Assembly: GCF_001425605.1 (NCBI RefSeq)
Contig: NZ_LMRG01000001.1
Coordinates: 386,719 to 450,718 of the forward strand
Origin: Rhizobium sp. Leaf453
Lineage (GTDB): Bacteria; Pseudomonadota; Alphaproteobacteria; Rhizobiales; Rhizobiaceae
DNA length: 64,000 nt
Reading direction: 5' to 3'
A program made the position numbers and the translations under genes. Position 1 is the stretch's first letter. Each line of letters opens with the position of its first letter. Positions 21,174 to 29,943 of this stretch are shown piece after piece. Under the pieces are notes generated by a model, which saw only the letters and a list, made by a program, of their open reading frames with translations, ran no database searches and was not told the origin of the DNA.

Positions 21174-21995
21174 TTACGATGACTTACGCTTGAAGGCGCT
21201 GTTGAGCATGCCGCTCAAAACTCCGATGAAGAGCAGCGGCGGAATGGAAAGAAGAACGACCGAGGCATTCAGAATACCCCAGGGCACGTCGCGGCCAAGC
21301 TGCGTCAGTTCCGAGGCGACGATCGGCAGCGTCTTGGCATCCGAAGTGGTCAGCATCAGCGCGATCAGGAACTCGTTCCAGACCAGCACGAAGCTGAACG
21401 CGACGGCGCCAATCAGCGATCGCGACGCGATCGGCAGCGCGATCAGGAAGAAGATCGCAAACGGACCGTAGCCATCGACGCGCGCCGCTTCCTCGACCTC
21501 CTTCGGCACCCGCGCAAAAGCGGGAACGCTGAGCCAGACGATAGTCGCGAGCGTCAGCAGAGTATAGGTCACGATCATCGACAGGCGCGTGTCGTAGAAG
21601 CCGAAATCCAGCCAGATCACCATCAGCGGAATGGCGACGGCGACCGGCGGCAGGAAGCGCAGCGACAGGACGAAGAACTGGATGTCCTTCGACCAGCGGT
21701 TCGGATAACGCGCGATGGCATAGGCTGCCGGCAGGCCGAGAACGGCGCCGATCAGCACCGCCATTCCCGAGATGATCACCGAATTGAGCAGTCCGGCGAA
21801 GACGCTGTCGCGCCCCAGCACATAGGCGAAATTGTCGAGTGTCGGCGTGAAAATGAACAGCGGCGTCGGCGTGACGATATCGACGCGGTTCTTGAAGGCG
21901 TTGAGAACAGTCCAGAAGACGGGGAAGACGGCGGAAAAGGCTGCCAGCGCGAGGATGGCTTTTCCGGCAGTGCGGCCGAGGTGACGCGTGCTCAT
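21174..21995 (-). CDS. Sugar ABC transporter permease (MalG type)
   Basis: A 273-residue inner-membrane permease with six predicted helices. The cytoplasmic EAA loop is EEAARVDGYGPFAIFFLIALP, which docks on the ATPase. The start is ATG 21995, overlapping the stop of the other permease gene by four bases (ATGA). The open frame upstream of it is only the out-of-phase copy of that gene. It pairs with the permease at 21992-22855 to form the membrane channel. Confidence 0.92.
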   Translation of the reverse strand: MSTRHLGRTAGKAILALAAFSAVFPVFWTVLNAFKNRVDIVTPTPLFIFTPTLDNFAYVLGRDSVFAGLLNSVIISGMAVLIGAVLGLPAAYAIARYPNRWSKDIQFFVLSLRFLPPVAVAIPLMVIWLDFGFYDTRLSMIVTYTLLTLATIVWLSVPAFARVPKEVEEAARVDGYGPFAIFFLIALPIASRSLIGAVAFSFVLVWNEFLIALMLTTSDAKTLPIVASELTQLGRDVPWGILNASVVLLSIPPLLFIGVLSGMLNSAFKRKSS

Positions 21996-22855
21996 ATCCT
22001 GGCCCTCTTCCAGAGAAAGGTGAATGCGACCGACGTCGCGATCATCATCAAGACGGCCATGCTCGACGCATAGGAAATCCGGCCGGACTCGATGAAGCCC
22101 TGCGAGAAGGCGTACATGTCGAGCGTCTCCGTCGAAATGCCGGGGCCGCCACGGGTCATGACATAGATCAGGTCGAAGGCGCGCAGCGACTCGATCATCT
22201 TGACGAAGGCAAGCGAGATGAGCGGCGCCTTGAGCATGGGCAAGGCCACATAGGCATAGACCTCCCAGGTCCGGGCATGATCGAGCCGTGCCGCCTCGAA
22301 GGGTTGTGGCGGCAGGGTTTCCAACAGCTTCAGCACGATGACCGAGAAGAACAGGCCCCATTGCCAGACATCGACCAACGCAACGGTGGCCAGCGCCGTC
22401 AGCGGATTGGACAACAGATCGAGCGGCTGTCCGGTAATGGCCTTGTAGGGATAGGTGATGATTCCGTAGAGCGGATGGAAAGCGAATTTCCAGACGAAGG
22501 CGGCGGAAACGCGCGGCAGGATCACCGGCACGAGGAAAAGCAGTGACAGGATGTTGCGCGTCTTCGGCGTCGCGCATTCGAACAGCAGGATGCCGAGCCC
22601 GATCGCGATCAGCAGCGTCAGGCCGACCGTCAGCACCTCCCACGTCAATGAGACCTGGATGGCGTTGATGAAGCGCCTGTCGGAGAAAAGAGAAAGGTAG
22701 TTCACCAGACCGATGAACTGCCCGTCCGGACGGCTCAGTTCGCGATCCTGGAACGAGATGACGATGGCATAGACCGTCGGCACGAGGGCCAGCACGGCCA
22801 GGATGGCCATTGCAGGCGTCACAAAGACCGCCGGCAGGATATGTTTGGCTTTCAT
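21992..22855 (-). CDS. Sugar ABC transporter permease (MalF type)
   Basis: A 287-residue permease with six helices and the EAA loop EAARLDHARTWEVYAYVALP. The N-terminus ILPAVFVTPAMAILAVLALVPTVYAI is the first helix. It is the first of two permeases after the binding-protein gene and is coupled by ATGA overlap to the second. A hairpin at 22895-22919 between it and the binding-protein gene may reduce read-through. Confidence 0.92.
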   Translation of the reverse strand: MKAKHILPAVFVTPAMAILAVLALVPTVYAIVISFQDRELSRPDGQFIGLVNYLSLFSDRRFINAIQVSLTWEVLTVGLTLLIAIGLGILLFECATPKTRNILSLLFLVPVILPRVSAAFVWKFAFHPLYGIITYPYKAITGQPLDLLSNPLTALATVALVDVWQWGLFFSVIVLKLLETLPPQPFEAARLDHARTWEVYAYVALPMLKAPLISLAFVKMIESLRAFDLIYVMTRGGPGISTETLDMYAFSQGFIESGRISYASSMAVLMMIATSVAFTFLWKRARI

Positions 22856-22894
22856 GGGGTACCCCTCCGGCGATCAAACGCCGATGGACAGAAA

Positions 22895-22919
22895 CCCGGC
22901 GAACAATGAGCCCGCCGGG
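22895..22919 (-). terminator. Intercistronic hairpin between binding-protein and permease genes
   Basis: 7-base perfect stem CCCGGCG / CGCCGGG with an eleven-base loop. Such hairpins often let the binding protein be made in excess over the membrane components. No T-run follows, so it would act as a processing or stability element rather than a full terminator. Confidence 0.5.
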
Positions 22920-22940
22920 ACACGAAACAAGGGACGAGAA

Positions 22941-24215
22941 CTACTGGCTGCGCGCGACCAGATCCTTGGCGAAGCCGTCGAGTTCGTCGAGGCCTTCCTT
23001 CACGTCGGTGCGGGTGCCGGTGATCAACTCTTCGAGGATGATACCCCAGCGGTCGCCGAGATCAGGCCATTGCGGGCTCTGCCAGAAGTTGACGGCCGTG
23101 ACCTTGCCGGTATCGGCCAGCGCCTGACCGAGATCCGGGCCATAGAGTTCGGCGAACTTGTCGCTGGTCATGACGCTGGTGCGGTTCAGCTCGCTGAACT
23201 GGCCTTCGTCGAGACGGCGCTGCTCGTTTTCCTTCGATGTCGCCCAGCCGATGAAGAGACCGGCGCATTGCTTGGCCGCATCGTCCGCATTCGCCTTGGT
23301 GCCGATGGCAAGGCCGTGGCCATAACCACCGCCGGTCAGCGGCGTCGGCGGCGGCAGGTAGCCGATCTTGTCGGCCACCTGCGACGACTTCTTGTCGAGC
23401 GCCATGCCGACCAGCGGCGTGGATTCGATCAGCATCGCAACCTGGCCCGAGGTAAAGGCCCCGACGGCCTCGTCCCAACCACCCGTCTGGCTGCCCGGCG
23501 CGGACGACTTGAAGATTCGCAGGTAGGTTTCGGTCGCCTTGACGGCCGCTTCGCTGTCGAAGGCCGGCGTCTTGCCGTCGAACCAGCTGCCGCCGAAGCC
23601 CTTGAAGAACGGCATCCAGCGCCAGACATTGGCGCCGGAACCGCGCTGGCCGCGCAGCGCCGTGCCATAGATGCCCTTGTCGGGCTGATTCAGCTTCTCG
23701 ACCGCCGCGACATATTCGTCGAGCGTCTTCGGCGGCTGGATGCCGGCGGCCTCCAGCAGGTCCTTGCGATAGACCATCAGGTCACCGCCGCCGGTCAGCG
23801 GCGCGAACCAGACCTTGCCGTCATAGGTCGCGACCTTCTGGCGGCCGGGATCGAAATCGGCGTAGTCGTAATCCTTGGGGTAATAGTCGAGCAGCGGCGC
23901 GACCCAGCCGGACGACGCGAAAAGCGCGACATTGGCCTCGTCAATATAATACACATTGTACTTGCCGATGGTCGAGGCATCGGCCTTGGTCTTGGCGCGG
24001 CGATCATTCTCGTTGAGATAGTCGATCTGGAAATCCGCGCCGCCCGAAAGCTTGGTGAACTCGTCCTTGTACTGTTCCAAGAGGGTCAGGCCGTCTCGCG
24101 GCTGAGCCAGGACGCGGATGGTGCCGGAGCACTCTGCGGCATGGGCTGCAGGGATTGCGGCGCCGAAAACTGCGCATGCGATAGCGATGCTCGAAACGAG
24201 CGATTTGATGATCAT
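22941..24215 (-). CDS. Sugar ABC transporter substrate-binding protein
   Basis: A 424-residue periplasmic family 1 extracellular solute-binding protein. The Sec signal MIIKSLVSSIAIACAVFGAA ends in AHA-AE. The start is ATG 24215, with GGAGG seven bases upstream. The body has the usual LLEQYKDEFTK and GKVWFAPLTGGGDLMVYRKDLLEAAGI region found in sugar-binding proteins. It is the first gene of the operon: binding protein, two permeases, dehydrogenase, ATPase. An AraC regulator gene lies upstream on the same strand. Confidence 0.92.
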   Translation of the reverse strand: MIIKSLVSSIAIACAVFGAAIPAAHAAECSGTIRVLAQPRDGLTLLEQYKDEFTKLSGGADFQIDYLNENDRRAKTKADASTIGKYNVYYIDEANVALFASSGWVAPLLDYYPKDYDYADFDPGRQKVATYDGKVWFAPLTGGGDLMVYRKDLLEAAGIQPPKTLDEYVAAVEKLNQPDKGIYGTALRGQRGSGANVWRWMPFFKGFGGSWFDGKTPAFDSEAAVKATETYLRIFKSSAPGSQTGGWDEAVGAFTSGQVAMLIESTPLVGMALDKKSSQVADKIGYLPPPTPLTGGGYGHGLAIGTKANADDAAKQCAGLFIGWATSKENEQRRLDEGQFSELNRTSVMTSDKFAELYGPDLGQALADTGKVTAVNFWQSPQWPDLGDRWGIILEELITGTRTDVKEGLDELDGFAKDLVARSQ

Positions 24216-24354
24216 GATGTCCTCCAAAGGTCCCTGACGCAGACGATCTCCCAATCGTTCTGCGCCTCCCGGCGATGTTGATCGCGGACAAATAGTACGA
24301 GCCATGACGCAGACTACTAGCGCGCTCCATGCATCGAATCTGTACTTTAATGCG

Positions 24355-25317
24355 CTATGCGGATTGTGTGTCGAGCGCCCGGACCGGGCGTCGCTGGCTC
24401 GTCAGCTTGCGATAGGCCGACGGCGTAACCTTGTGCTGCTTCAGGAAAGTCCTGTTGAAATTCGATATATTGAGATAGCCGACCTCGAAGCAGATGTCGG
24501 TGATCGGCATGTCGGTTTCCGACAGCAGCTTGCAGGCCTGCCAGATGCGCAACTTGTTGACGTGATCGGTAAAGCTGTTGCCGGTATTCTTCTTGAAGAA
24601 GCGTGAGAAGGCGCTTTCACTCATTCCCGCAAGTTCGGCGACCTCGTCGATGTGAATATCGGATGCGAGATGCTCGAAAATATAGATGAGTGAACGCTGC
24701 AGCACATCGAGGTTGCCCGCGTCGAGTTTTGGCGCAAATTCCGGCGAGGACAGGATTTCGTATTCGTCAGAGGATGACAAAAGCTCGAGAAGCTGAATGA
24801 AGAGGGAGAGACGGGCAAATCCCTTGAGGCCTCCCATCCGCTCGATCATCTCTGCGCCATCGCGCCGGGTGTTTCCGGTGAACACGAGGCCGCGCTCGCA
24901 CCGGCTGAAGAAGGCGTCGAGTTGGCTGAACTCCGGCAGGGTCTCCGCGATCGCCTTCACACGCGCCGGATCGAACTGGATCACGACGTCCCGGCCCGGG
25001 ATGAGTTCACCGGGCTCCGTCGCGGTTACCCAGTCATGCGGCAGATTGGGGCCAACGACCGTCAGATAACCCGAATGAAATTCGCCGATATGGTCCCCGA
25101 CGAAGGCCATGCCGCTGGCATTGCGGATCAGGTGAATTTCGATCTCCGGATGGAAATTCCAGACATTGCGCTCCCAGGGATAATCATCGACCCGCCAGAG
25201 AAACGTCTCGTTCACATCGGTCACGATGTGCTCATAGGTTGGCAAATTGCCCGCAAGCGACGCCGTCTTAACGCCGAGCGCCCGTTTTGCGGCGGACGGC
25301 TTTTGATTTTTCAGCAT
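24355..25317 (-). CDS. AraC-family transcriptional regulator with cupin-like sensor domain
   Basis: A 320-residue regulator. The N-terminal half is a cupin-type ligand domain (HPEIEIHLIRNASGMAFVGDH). The C-terminal 100 residues carry the AraC double helix-turn-helix (IDEVAELAGMSESAFSRFFKKNTG and ITDICFEVGYLNISNFNRTFLKQHKVTPSAYR). It lies about 140 bases upstream of the sugar/polyol operon and is codirectional, so it is the likely activator or repressor of that operon. ATG 25317 has GGGGACGAG upstream. Confidence 0.9.
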   Translation of the reverse strand: MLKNQKPSAAKRALGVKTASLAGNLPTYEHIVTDVNETFLWRVDDYPWERNVWNFHPEIEIHLIRNASGMAFVGDHIGEFHSGYLTVVGPNLPHDWVTATEPGELIPGRDVVIQFDPARVKAIAETLPEFSQLDAFFSRCERGLVFTGNTRRDGAEMIERMGGLKGFARLSLFIQLLELLSSSDEYEILSSPEFAPKLDAGNLDVLQRSLIYIFEHLASDIHIDEVAELAGMSESAFSRFFKKNTGNSFTDHVNKLRIWQACKLLSETDMPITDICFEVGYLNISNFNRTFLKQHKVTPSAYRKLTSQRRPVRALDTQSA

Positions 25318-25621
25318 GACTCGTCCCCATCGGTATCCCGCTTAGCATGCAGGCTAACCGGCACGCAGGCCAGAGACTTCTTTGGCGCGACACCGAAGCG
25401 AGGGCTGCCAACGGCGGAAATTGTCAGCATTTGCAATCATGGAGAGATGCTTCCGGTCGTGGTGGCCGCTTACTGGATCGCATGAACACGACGTCAATCA
25501 ACGGCATGGGAAACAATGCAACAGTCAGCCGAAAGAATCGTCAGCGAAGAGTTTTCTGTTGTGGGAGATAAAAAATCTGATTTACTGCCATGACGTTGCT
25601 TGGCTTTCAGGGGGAATGCCG
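25318..25621. other. 304-base divergent intergenic region
   Basis: It separates the AraC gene (minus) from the L,D-transpeptidase gene (plus) and must contain both promoters. No GGAAC-type stress promoter or strong palindrome was found, and no small gene with a convincing start. Confidence 0.4.
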
Positions 25622-26287
25622 ATGAATTTGACTCGACGGGAAACGTTGCTTGGTGGCTTGGCCCTGCTCGGCGCCGGTGCAGCGCAAGAACAGGCCTTCG
25701 CCGCTGCAGCATCGTATTTCAACGGCACCGCCGTCGATAATGGCGTCACGTACAAGGCTACAAATTTCGCCAAGATCGACAGGAAGTGGCACCGCCAGGT
25801 TGTTAAATATTTCAGCACCGAGCCGATCGGCACCGTAGTCGTCGACACACGGCATCATTTTCTCTACCTGATCATGGAGAACAAGACAGCGATCCGCTAC
25901 GGCGTCGGCGTCGGGAAAGAGGGCTTCAAATGGTACGGCCGCGCCACGATCGACCAGAAGACCCTGTGGCCGAAGTGGACGCCACCACCTGAAATGCGCA
26001 AGCGCCATCCCGAGCTTCCAGAATTCGTCGAGGGCGGCTCGCCGAAGAACCCGCTGGGTCCTCGCGCCATGTACCTGCTGCGTGACGGTGTCGATACCGG
26101 CTACCGCTTCCATGGGACATTGGACCCTGGCAGCATCGGCAAGGATGCCTCCAGCGGCTGCATCCGCATGTTCAACGAGGACGCCATCGACCTTTATCAG
26201 CGTTGCCCCATCGGAACGGCTGTGCAGGTTCTCCCGCATATTGCCGACCAGGCACCCCAGGTCAGCGACGCAACCCAGGTGGAATAG
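25622..26287 (+). CDS. L,D-transpeptidase (YkuD family)
   Basis: A 221-residue exported enzyme. The N-terminus MNLTRRETLLGGLALLGAG is a twin-arginine-like signal ending near AFA-AA. The YkuD catalytic motif is HGTLDPGSIGKDASSGCIRM (His, Ser and catalytic Cys). It would form 3-3 cross-links in peptidoglycan or attach proteins to it. AGGGGGA lies six bases before ATG 25622, which decides against ATG 25616. It is followed after ten bases by an OmpA-type lipoprotein gene, a cell-envelope pairing. Confidence 0.91.
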   Translation: MNLTRRETLLGGLALLGAGAAQEQAFAAAASYFNGTAVDNGVTYKATNFAKIDRKWHRQVVKYFSTEPIGTVVVDTRHHFLYLIMENKTAIRYGVGVGKEGFKWYGRATIDQKTLWPKWTPPPEMRKRHPELPEFVEGGSPKNPLGPRAMYLLRDGVDTGYRFHGTLDPGSIGKDASSGCIRMFNEDAIDLYQRCPIGTAVQVLPHIADQAPQVSDATQVE

Positions 26288-26297
26288 GAAATCCTCG

Positions 26298-26825
26298 ATG
26301 TCTATGACCGTTTTCACGAGGCGCCTTGCCGCCGCGGCCGCTCTTCTGGCGCTTGCCGGCTGTACCACACCCGATATCGCCGCGGTCGAAGAACCGACTG
26401 TCGTGCCAATGACCGGCAATACCAACGATCCGGCTCCCGGCTTTGAGACCGTCTCTCTCGGCAGCGAGGAAGACTTCATCCTCAATGTCGGACGCCGCAT
26501 CTATTTTGCACAGGATTCGGCCAACCTTGATTCTGTTGCAAGGGCGACATTGGACAAGCAAGCAAACTGGCTCAATCTGAATCCGCGCTGGCTGGTGAAA
26601 CTGCAAGGCTTTTCAGACGATTCCGGCTCTGCGGGCAGCATGGTGACATTGTCGCAGAAGCGTGCGGATGCCGTGATGGCCTATCTCGCCTCGAAGGGCG
26701 TGGACCCCAAGCGCATGTGGGCCAAGGGCTATGGCAACGACCGTGAAGTTCGCGACTGCAACGACCGCTCGTGCAAGGTGCAGAACCGCCGCGTCGTCGT
26801 GAACCTGCGCACCACGCGCGATTAG
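26298..26825 (+). CDS. OmpA-family lipoprotein (Pal-like)
   Basis: A 175-residue protein with lipoprotein signal MSMTVFTRRLAAAAALLALAGC; the Cys at residue 22 is the lipidation site. The C-terminal 110 residues are an OmpA peptidoglycan-binding domain (IYFAQDSANLDSVARATLDKQ, then LSQKRADAVMAYLASKGV and NRRVVVNL). It resembles Pal but stands apart from any tol genes, so it may be a paralogue. It is probably cotranscribed with the L,D-transpeptidase and anchors the outer membrane to peptidoglycan. Confidence 0.88.
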   Translation: MSMTVFTRRLAAAAALLALAGCTTPDIAAVEEPTVVPMTGNTNDPAPGFETVSLGSEEDFILNVGRRIYFAQDSANLDSVARATLDKQANWLNLNPRWLVKLQGFSDDSGSAGSMVTLSQKRADAVMAYLASKGVDPKRMWAKGYGNDREVRDCNDRSCKVQNRRVVVNLRTTRD

Positions 26826-26946
26826 GATTGCCCGCGCTAACCCGCACCTTAGAAGCTGCCAAACGCGATCGGATGCATAAAACGCGTCCGATTGGGTTTT
26901 CTGGCAACACATACACTGGCCAACCCAGTGCATTCGCAGCCTTGGG

Positions 26947-27714
26947 TCAGACACCCAGCTTTTCCCGCGGGACGGGTTGCACGGTTTCCGGCGCTGGCGT
27001 CACGTCTTTGGGCAGCAGCGGTCCGTCAAGCAATTTGCGGATCGCTTTCACGCCTCTTGCCGTATCCGACCAACTCTGGCGCCAGACCAGAAGGGCGACG
27101 CAGCAGAGCGTGGCGATGATGAAAGCAATCGGGCCGAGGAACCAGAGGGCGGCCGCCACGGTGAAATAATACGACCGGACACCGACGCTGAAGGAGCGCA
27201 GGGCCGGATTGACCACCAGCGTCAACGCCTCTGTCCACGCTTCGATGTCCCGCTGTTCTTCCCGCGAAGGGCTGGCGCCGATAGCGGCGAGGCAATAGTT
27301 GATCTGCCGCACGGCCCAGATGAAATCCGACAATCCGCGCAACAGCGTCGCCATCACCAGCACGACCTTGCATTGAAACAGCCAGGTCGGGCCAATCGCC
27401 GTGACCTTGGCAATGATACCAGTCTCACCGCCGAGATTGGGCTCCATGAACAGCGCGCTGCTCATCCCGACGATAACGATGAGATTGGCCGAGCCGAAAA
27501 AGGAGGCCGAATTAATGGTATGGCCAAGGATGGCGGCGTCTCCGATGAAATTGTTGTCGCGGGTCAACACCTCACGCATCCAGGCCTTGCGTACACGCGC
27601 CATGTCGAGAAGCAGGCTGTTTGCGCGACGCGGCCACCCTATGGCCATCATCGGTTCGATGCCGATCCACGTGACCAGAAATAACACAAAGGCAATCCAA
27701 TCAAGACACTGCAC
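26947..27714 (-). CDS. DUF599 family membrane protein
   Basis: A 255-residue inner-membrane protein with about four hydrophobic segments: FVLFLVTWIGI near the start, SANLIVIVGMSSALF, FQCKVVLVMATLLRGL, and a C-terminal pair around YYFTVAAALWFLGPIAFIIATLCCVALL. The sequence matches DUF599 proteins, whose function is unknown. I placed the start at GTG 27714, with GGGAG eight bases upstream. The frame continues to 27921 but the added residues are not membrane- or family-like. Confidence 0.8.
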   Translation of the reverse strand: MQCLDWIAFVLFLVTWIGIEPMMAIGWPRRANSLLLDMARVRKAWMREVLTRDNNFIGDAAILGHTINSASFFGSANLIVIVGMSSALFMEPNLGGETGIIAKVTAIGPTWLFQCKVVLVMATLLRGLSDFIWAVRQINYCLAAIGASPSREEQRDIEAWTEALTLVVNPALRSFSVGVRSYYFTVAAALWFLGPIAFIIATLCCVALLVWRQSWSDTARGVKAIRKLLDGPLLPKDVTPAPETVQPVPREKLGV

Positions 27715-27857
27715 CGACGATCTCCCAAGCCTCTGCACGGCAATAGACGGCTGCACAGCAGCGGCGTCAACGATGATCTTGTTCGCGTGGGCGGATAAGC
27801 ACTCGACAAGCGCATGCAGGAGGCAATAATCCTCGTGATGGATCAAGGGAGACAGAG

Positions 27858-28820
27858 ATGGCGACAGGGCTATTGGCACTATTGGATGACGTTGCGGCGA
27901 TCGCCAAGCTGGCGGCGGCATCGCTCGACGACGTGGCAGCCCAGACGGTAAAGGCAGGTGCCAAGGCCGCCGGCGTCGTGATCGACGACGCCGCAGTCAC
28001 GCCACGTTACGTTGTCGGCCTTTCACCAGCGCGCGAGCTTCCGATCATCGCCAAGATCGCCTTGGGCTCCCTGAAGAACAAGCTGCTCTTCCTGCTTCCT
28101 GCCTGCATCCTTCTCGGCTATTTCGCGCCCTGGCTCATCACGCCGCTGCTGATGCTCGGGGGTATCTATCTCTGCTATGAGGGCGCCGAAAAGCTCTATG
28201 AAGCGGTGATGCCGCACGCGGCGCACGCCCACGAAGAGGCGCTTCTGGACACCACAGATCCCGTAGCGCTGGAGAACCAGAAGATCCGTGGCGCGATCCG
28301 CACGGATTTCATCCTGTCCGCAGAAATCATGGCCCTGACACTCGCCAATGTCGCCACCTCGAACATCTATTCGCAAGCTGCCGTGCTGGCGGCGGTCGGT
28401 ATCCTGATCACGCTCGCCGTCTACGGTGTTGTCGCCCTGATCGTCAAGGCGGACGATGCGGGCCTCGCCTTGACTCGTTCGTCAATCGCGATGCTGCGCG
28501 CCTTCGGTCGCGGCCTTGTCGTCGGCGTCCCCGTGTTTCTGAAAATTCTGGCGGCTATCGGGACGGCGGCCATGCTCTGGGTTGGCGGCAGCATCCTCGT
28601 CCACGGATTGGCCCAACTCGGTTATCACGCGCCGGAGCACCTGATCGAAGAGATCGCCAGCCTGGCCAGCCACGCCATAGGGTTTCTATCCGACATCATT
28701 CACTGGCTGGTAACATCGGCCATCCAGGCCATCCTCGCGATAGCGGTCGGCGGGGTAACGATCGTCGGCGTGCACGCCGCGACTCCAGTCTTCGCCACGC
28801 TGCGGTCGAAGAACCCATGA
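27858..28820 (+). CDS. DUF808 (YedI-type) membrane protein
   Basis: A 320-residue inner-membrane protein. The N-terminus MATGLLALLDDVAAIAKLAAASLDDVA and the segment LGGIYLCYEGAEKLYE are signatures of DUF808/YedI. Six or more hydrophobic segments follow. Escherichia coli YedI has no firm function. The gene is divergent from the DUF599 gene, with a short shared upstream region. GGGAGACAGAG precedes ATG 27858. Confidence 0.88.
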   Translation: MATGLLALLDDVAAIAKLAAASLDDVAAQTVKAGAKAAGVVIDDAAVTPRYVVGLSPARELPIIAKIALGSLKNKLLFLLPACILLGYFAPWLITPLLMLGGIYLCYEGAEKLYEAVMPHAAHAHEEALLDTTDPVALENQKIRGAIRTDFILSAEIMALTLANVATSNIYSQAAVLAAVGILITLAVYGVVALIVKADDAGLALTRSSIAMLRAFGRGLVVGVPVFLKILAAIGTAAMLWVGGSILVHGLAQLGYHAPEHLIEEIASLASHAIGFLSDIIHWLVTSAIQAILAIAVGGVTIVGVHAATPVFATLRSKNP

Positions 28821-28854
28821 CGGCAACAGGGCGTCGCTCGAAACATATGATGTC

Positions 28855-29394
28855 ATGATCGGAACGAACGCCTGCTTGCCCCATCAGGAGACGGCCCTCG
28901 TTTTGAATGTCTTTGCAGACGGTTCTTGCGAACCGCGCAGCCGGCGAGGTGGCTGGGCTTATGTTGCGTATCGGGATGCGACTGAGATCGCATCCGCTTT
29001 CGGCGGAGTCTTGGATACAGCCAACAACACAATGGAGCTGATTGCTCTCCTCAATGCCGCCCAATGGATCGAGGAGAATGCAACGGAAGAAGCCGTAACC
29101 CTTTGGACGGATTCCACGTATGCGGTCAGCGGCTGCAATCGCTGGCGGCACATCTGGAAGAACAATGGTTGGAAGAAGATCAGCCCGAATACAAAGATGC
29201 GGAAGCGGACCATCCCCGACGCGGACCTGTGGCAGGCCATTGATGCGCGGCTTGTTCACCTGCCTTTGATGACGGTCGCATGGTGCAAGAGCCACAGCGG
29301 TCTCGCGGGCAACGAGCGAGCTGATGAACTTGCGGAAATCGGACGGGTCGCCGACTGCTCTGTTGAACGCCATTCAAAGCCGTCCAGAAAATAG
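28855..29394 (+). CDS. Ribonuclease HI family protein
   Basis: A 179-residue RNase H fold. The carboxylate residues appear in order: Asp in NVFADGSC, Glu in NNTMELIAL, Asp in LWTDSTYAV, then HSGLAGNERADELA with the catalytic His and last Asp. WKNNGWK and WCKSHSG also match RNase HI. It would cut the RNA strand of RNA-DNA hybrids. It differs from typical chromosomal RnhA by a changed GGWAYVAY strand (RRGGWAYVAY instead of GPGGYG) and a short tail, so it may be a second copy. The start is not well supported by a ribosome site. Confidence 0.85.
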   Translation: MIGTNACLPHQETALVLNVFADGSCEPRSRRGGWAYVAYRDATEIASAFGGVLDTANNTMELIALLNAAQWIEENATEEAVTLWTDSTYAVSGCNRWRHIWKNNGWKKISPNTKMRKRTIPDADLWQAIDARLVHLPLMTVAWCKSHSGLAGNERADELAEIGRVADCSVERHSKPSRK

Positions 29395-29420
29395 CAGCGG
29401 ACGGCGTCCGTTTCCTGTCC

Positions 29421-29642
29421 TCACGCTCTTTTCTCAAGGCAGTATTCTATGATCTCGGCCTCGATCTCGGCGCAGATGGAGTCGTATTCCTTCACAAGCG
29501 GGCAATTGTCTTCCCCGGGAGCGGTACGCAGTTGATTAAGCGCAACACTGGCATCCTCATAAGCTTCGAGGAGATTGCTGACAGGCACCGACTTGGCCGC
29601 GAGCGACTGAAGTTTGCCGCGAAGTCCCGGCAATCTAAGCAT
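29421..29642 (-). CDS. Small conserved hypothetical protein
   Basis: About 73 residues, mostly helical, with a basic N-terminus (MLRLPGLRGKLQSLAAK) and an acidic C-terminus (LVKEYDSICAEIEAEIIEYCLEKRA) that could form a coiled coil. I do not recognise a family. The frame is open up to 29708; I chose ATG 29642. It is convergent with the RNase H gene. The protein-like composition is the main support. Confidence 0.55.
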   Translation of the reverse strand: MLRLPGLRGKLQSLAAKSVPVSNLLEAYEDASVALNQLRTAPGEDNCPLVKEYDSICAEIEAEIIEYCLEKRA

Positions 29643-29943
29643 CAGCCGCCGCAACCCCCGCCCCCCTGCGCCGTGGAGCGGGCCTATGTTGATGCTTCCT
29701 CGGCCCAAGGCGTCTACCTCCCCATTGAGTACGAGAGTCGCACTCTATGTATTCAATGCCTGTTGAGAAGTACGTTACGGTAACAATGAATGGATCACTT
29801 TCGGCGAAATCGCGTTTCATTCGCCAGGTCGATAACATCCAGGGCTCCAGAGCGCACCGTTGGCGAAAATTGCTGATTTTCCCTCTTGCACCTCTAGTTA
29901 CTAGAGCATGTACTTGGTAGGGCCTGATAACAGGAGTCCCATC
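29643..29943. other. 301-base intergenic region upstream of the P-type ATPase
   Basis: It contains the MerR-type operator-promoter at 29886-29916 near its right end. The remainder shows no gene, hairpin or repeat that I can support. Confidence 0.45.
29886..29916 (+). promoter_or_regulatory. MerR-type operator-promoter for the metal ATPase gene
   Basis: -35 TTGCAC (29886-29891), a 19-base spacer and -10 TACTTG (29911-29916). The spacer contains the palindrome CTCTAGTTACTAGAG (29892-29906). The stretched 19-base spacer with a central dyad is the hallmark of promoters activated by MerR-family regulators. The dyad resembles Pb/Cd/Zn regulator sites. The MerR gene at 32250 is the likely ligand-responsive activator. 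Confidence 0.75.

Noticed and set aside
29908..29943. Earlier in-frame ATG for the metal ATPase
   Set aside because: It lies between the operator and the -10 element of the MerR-type promoter, upstream of the expected transcript start.
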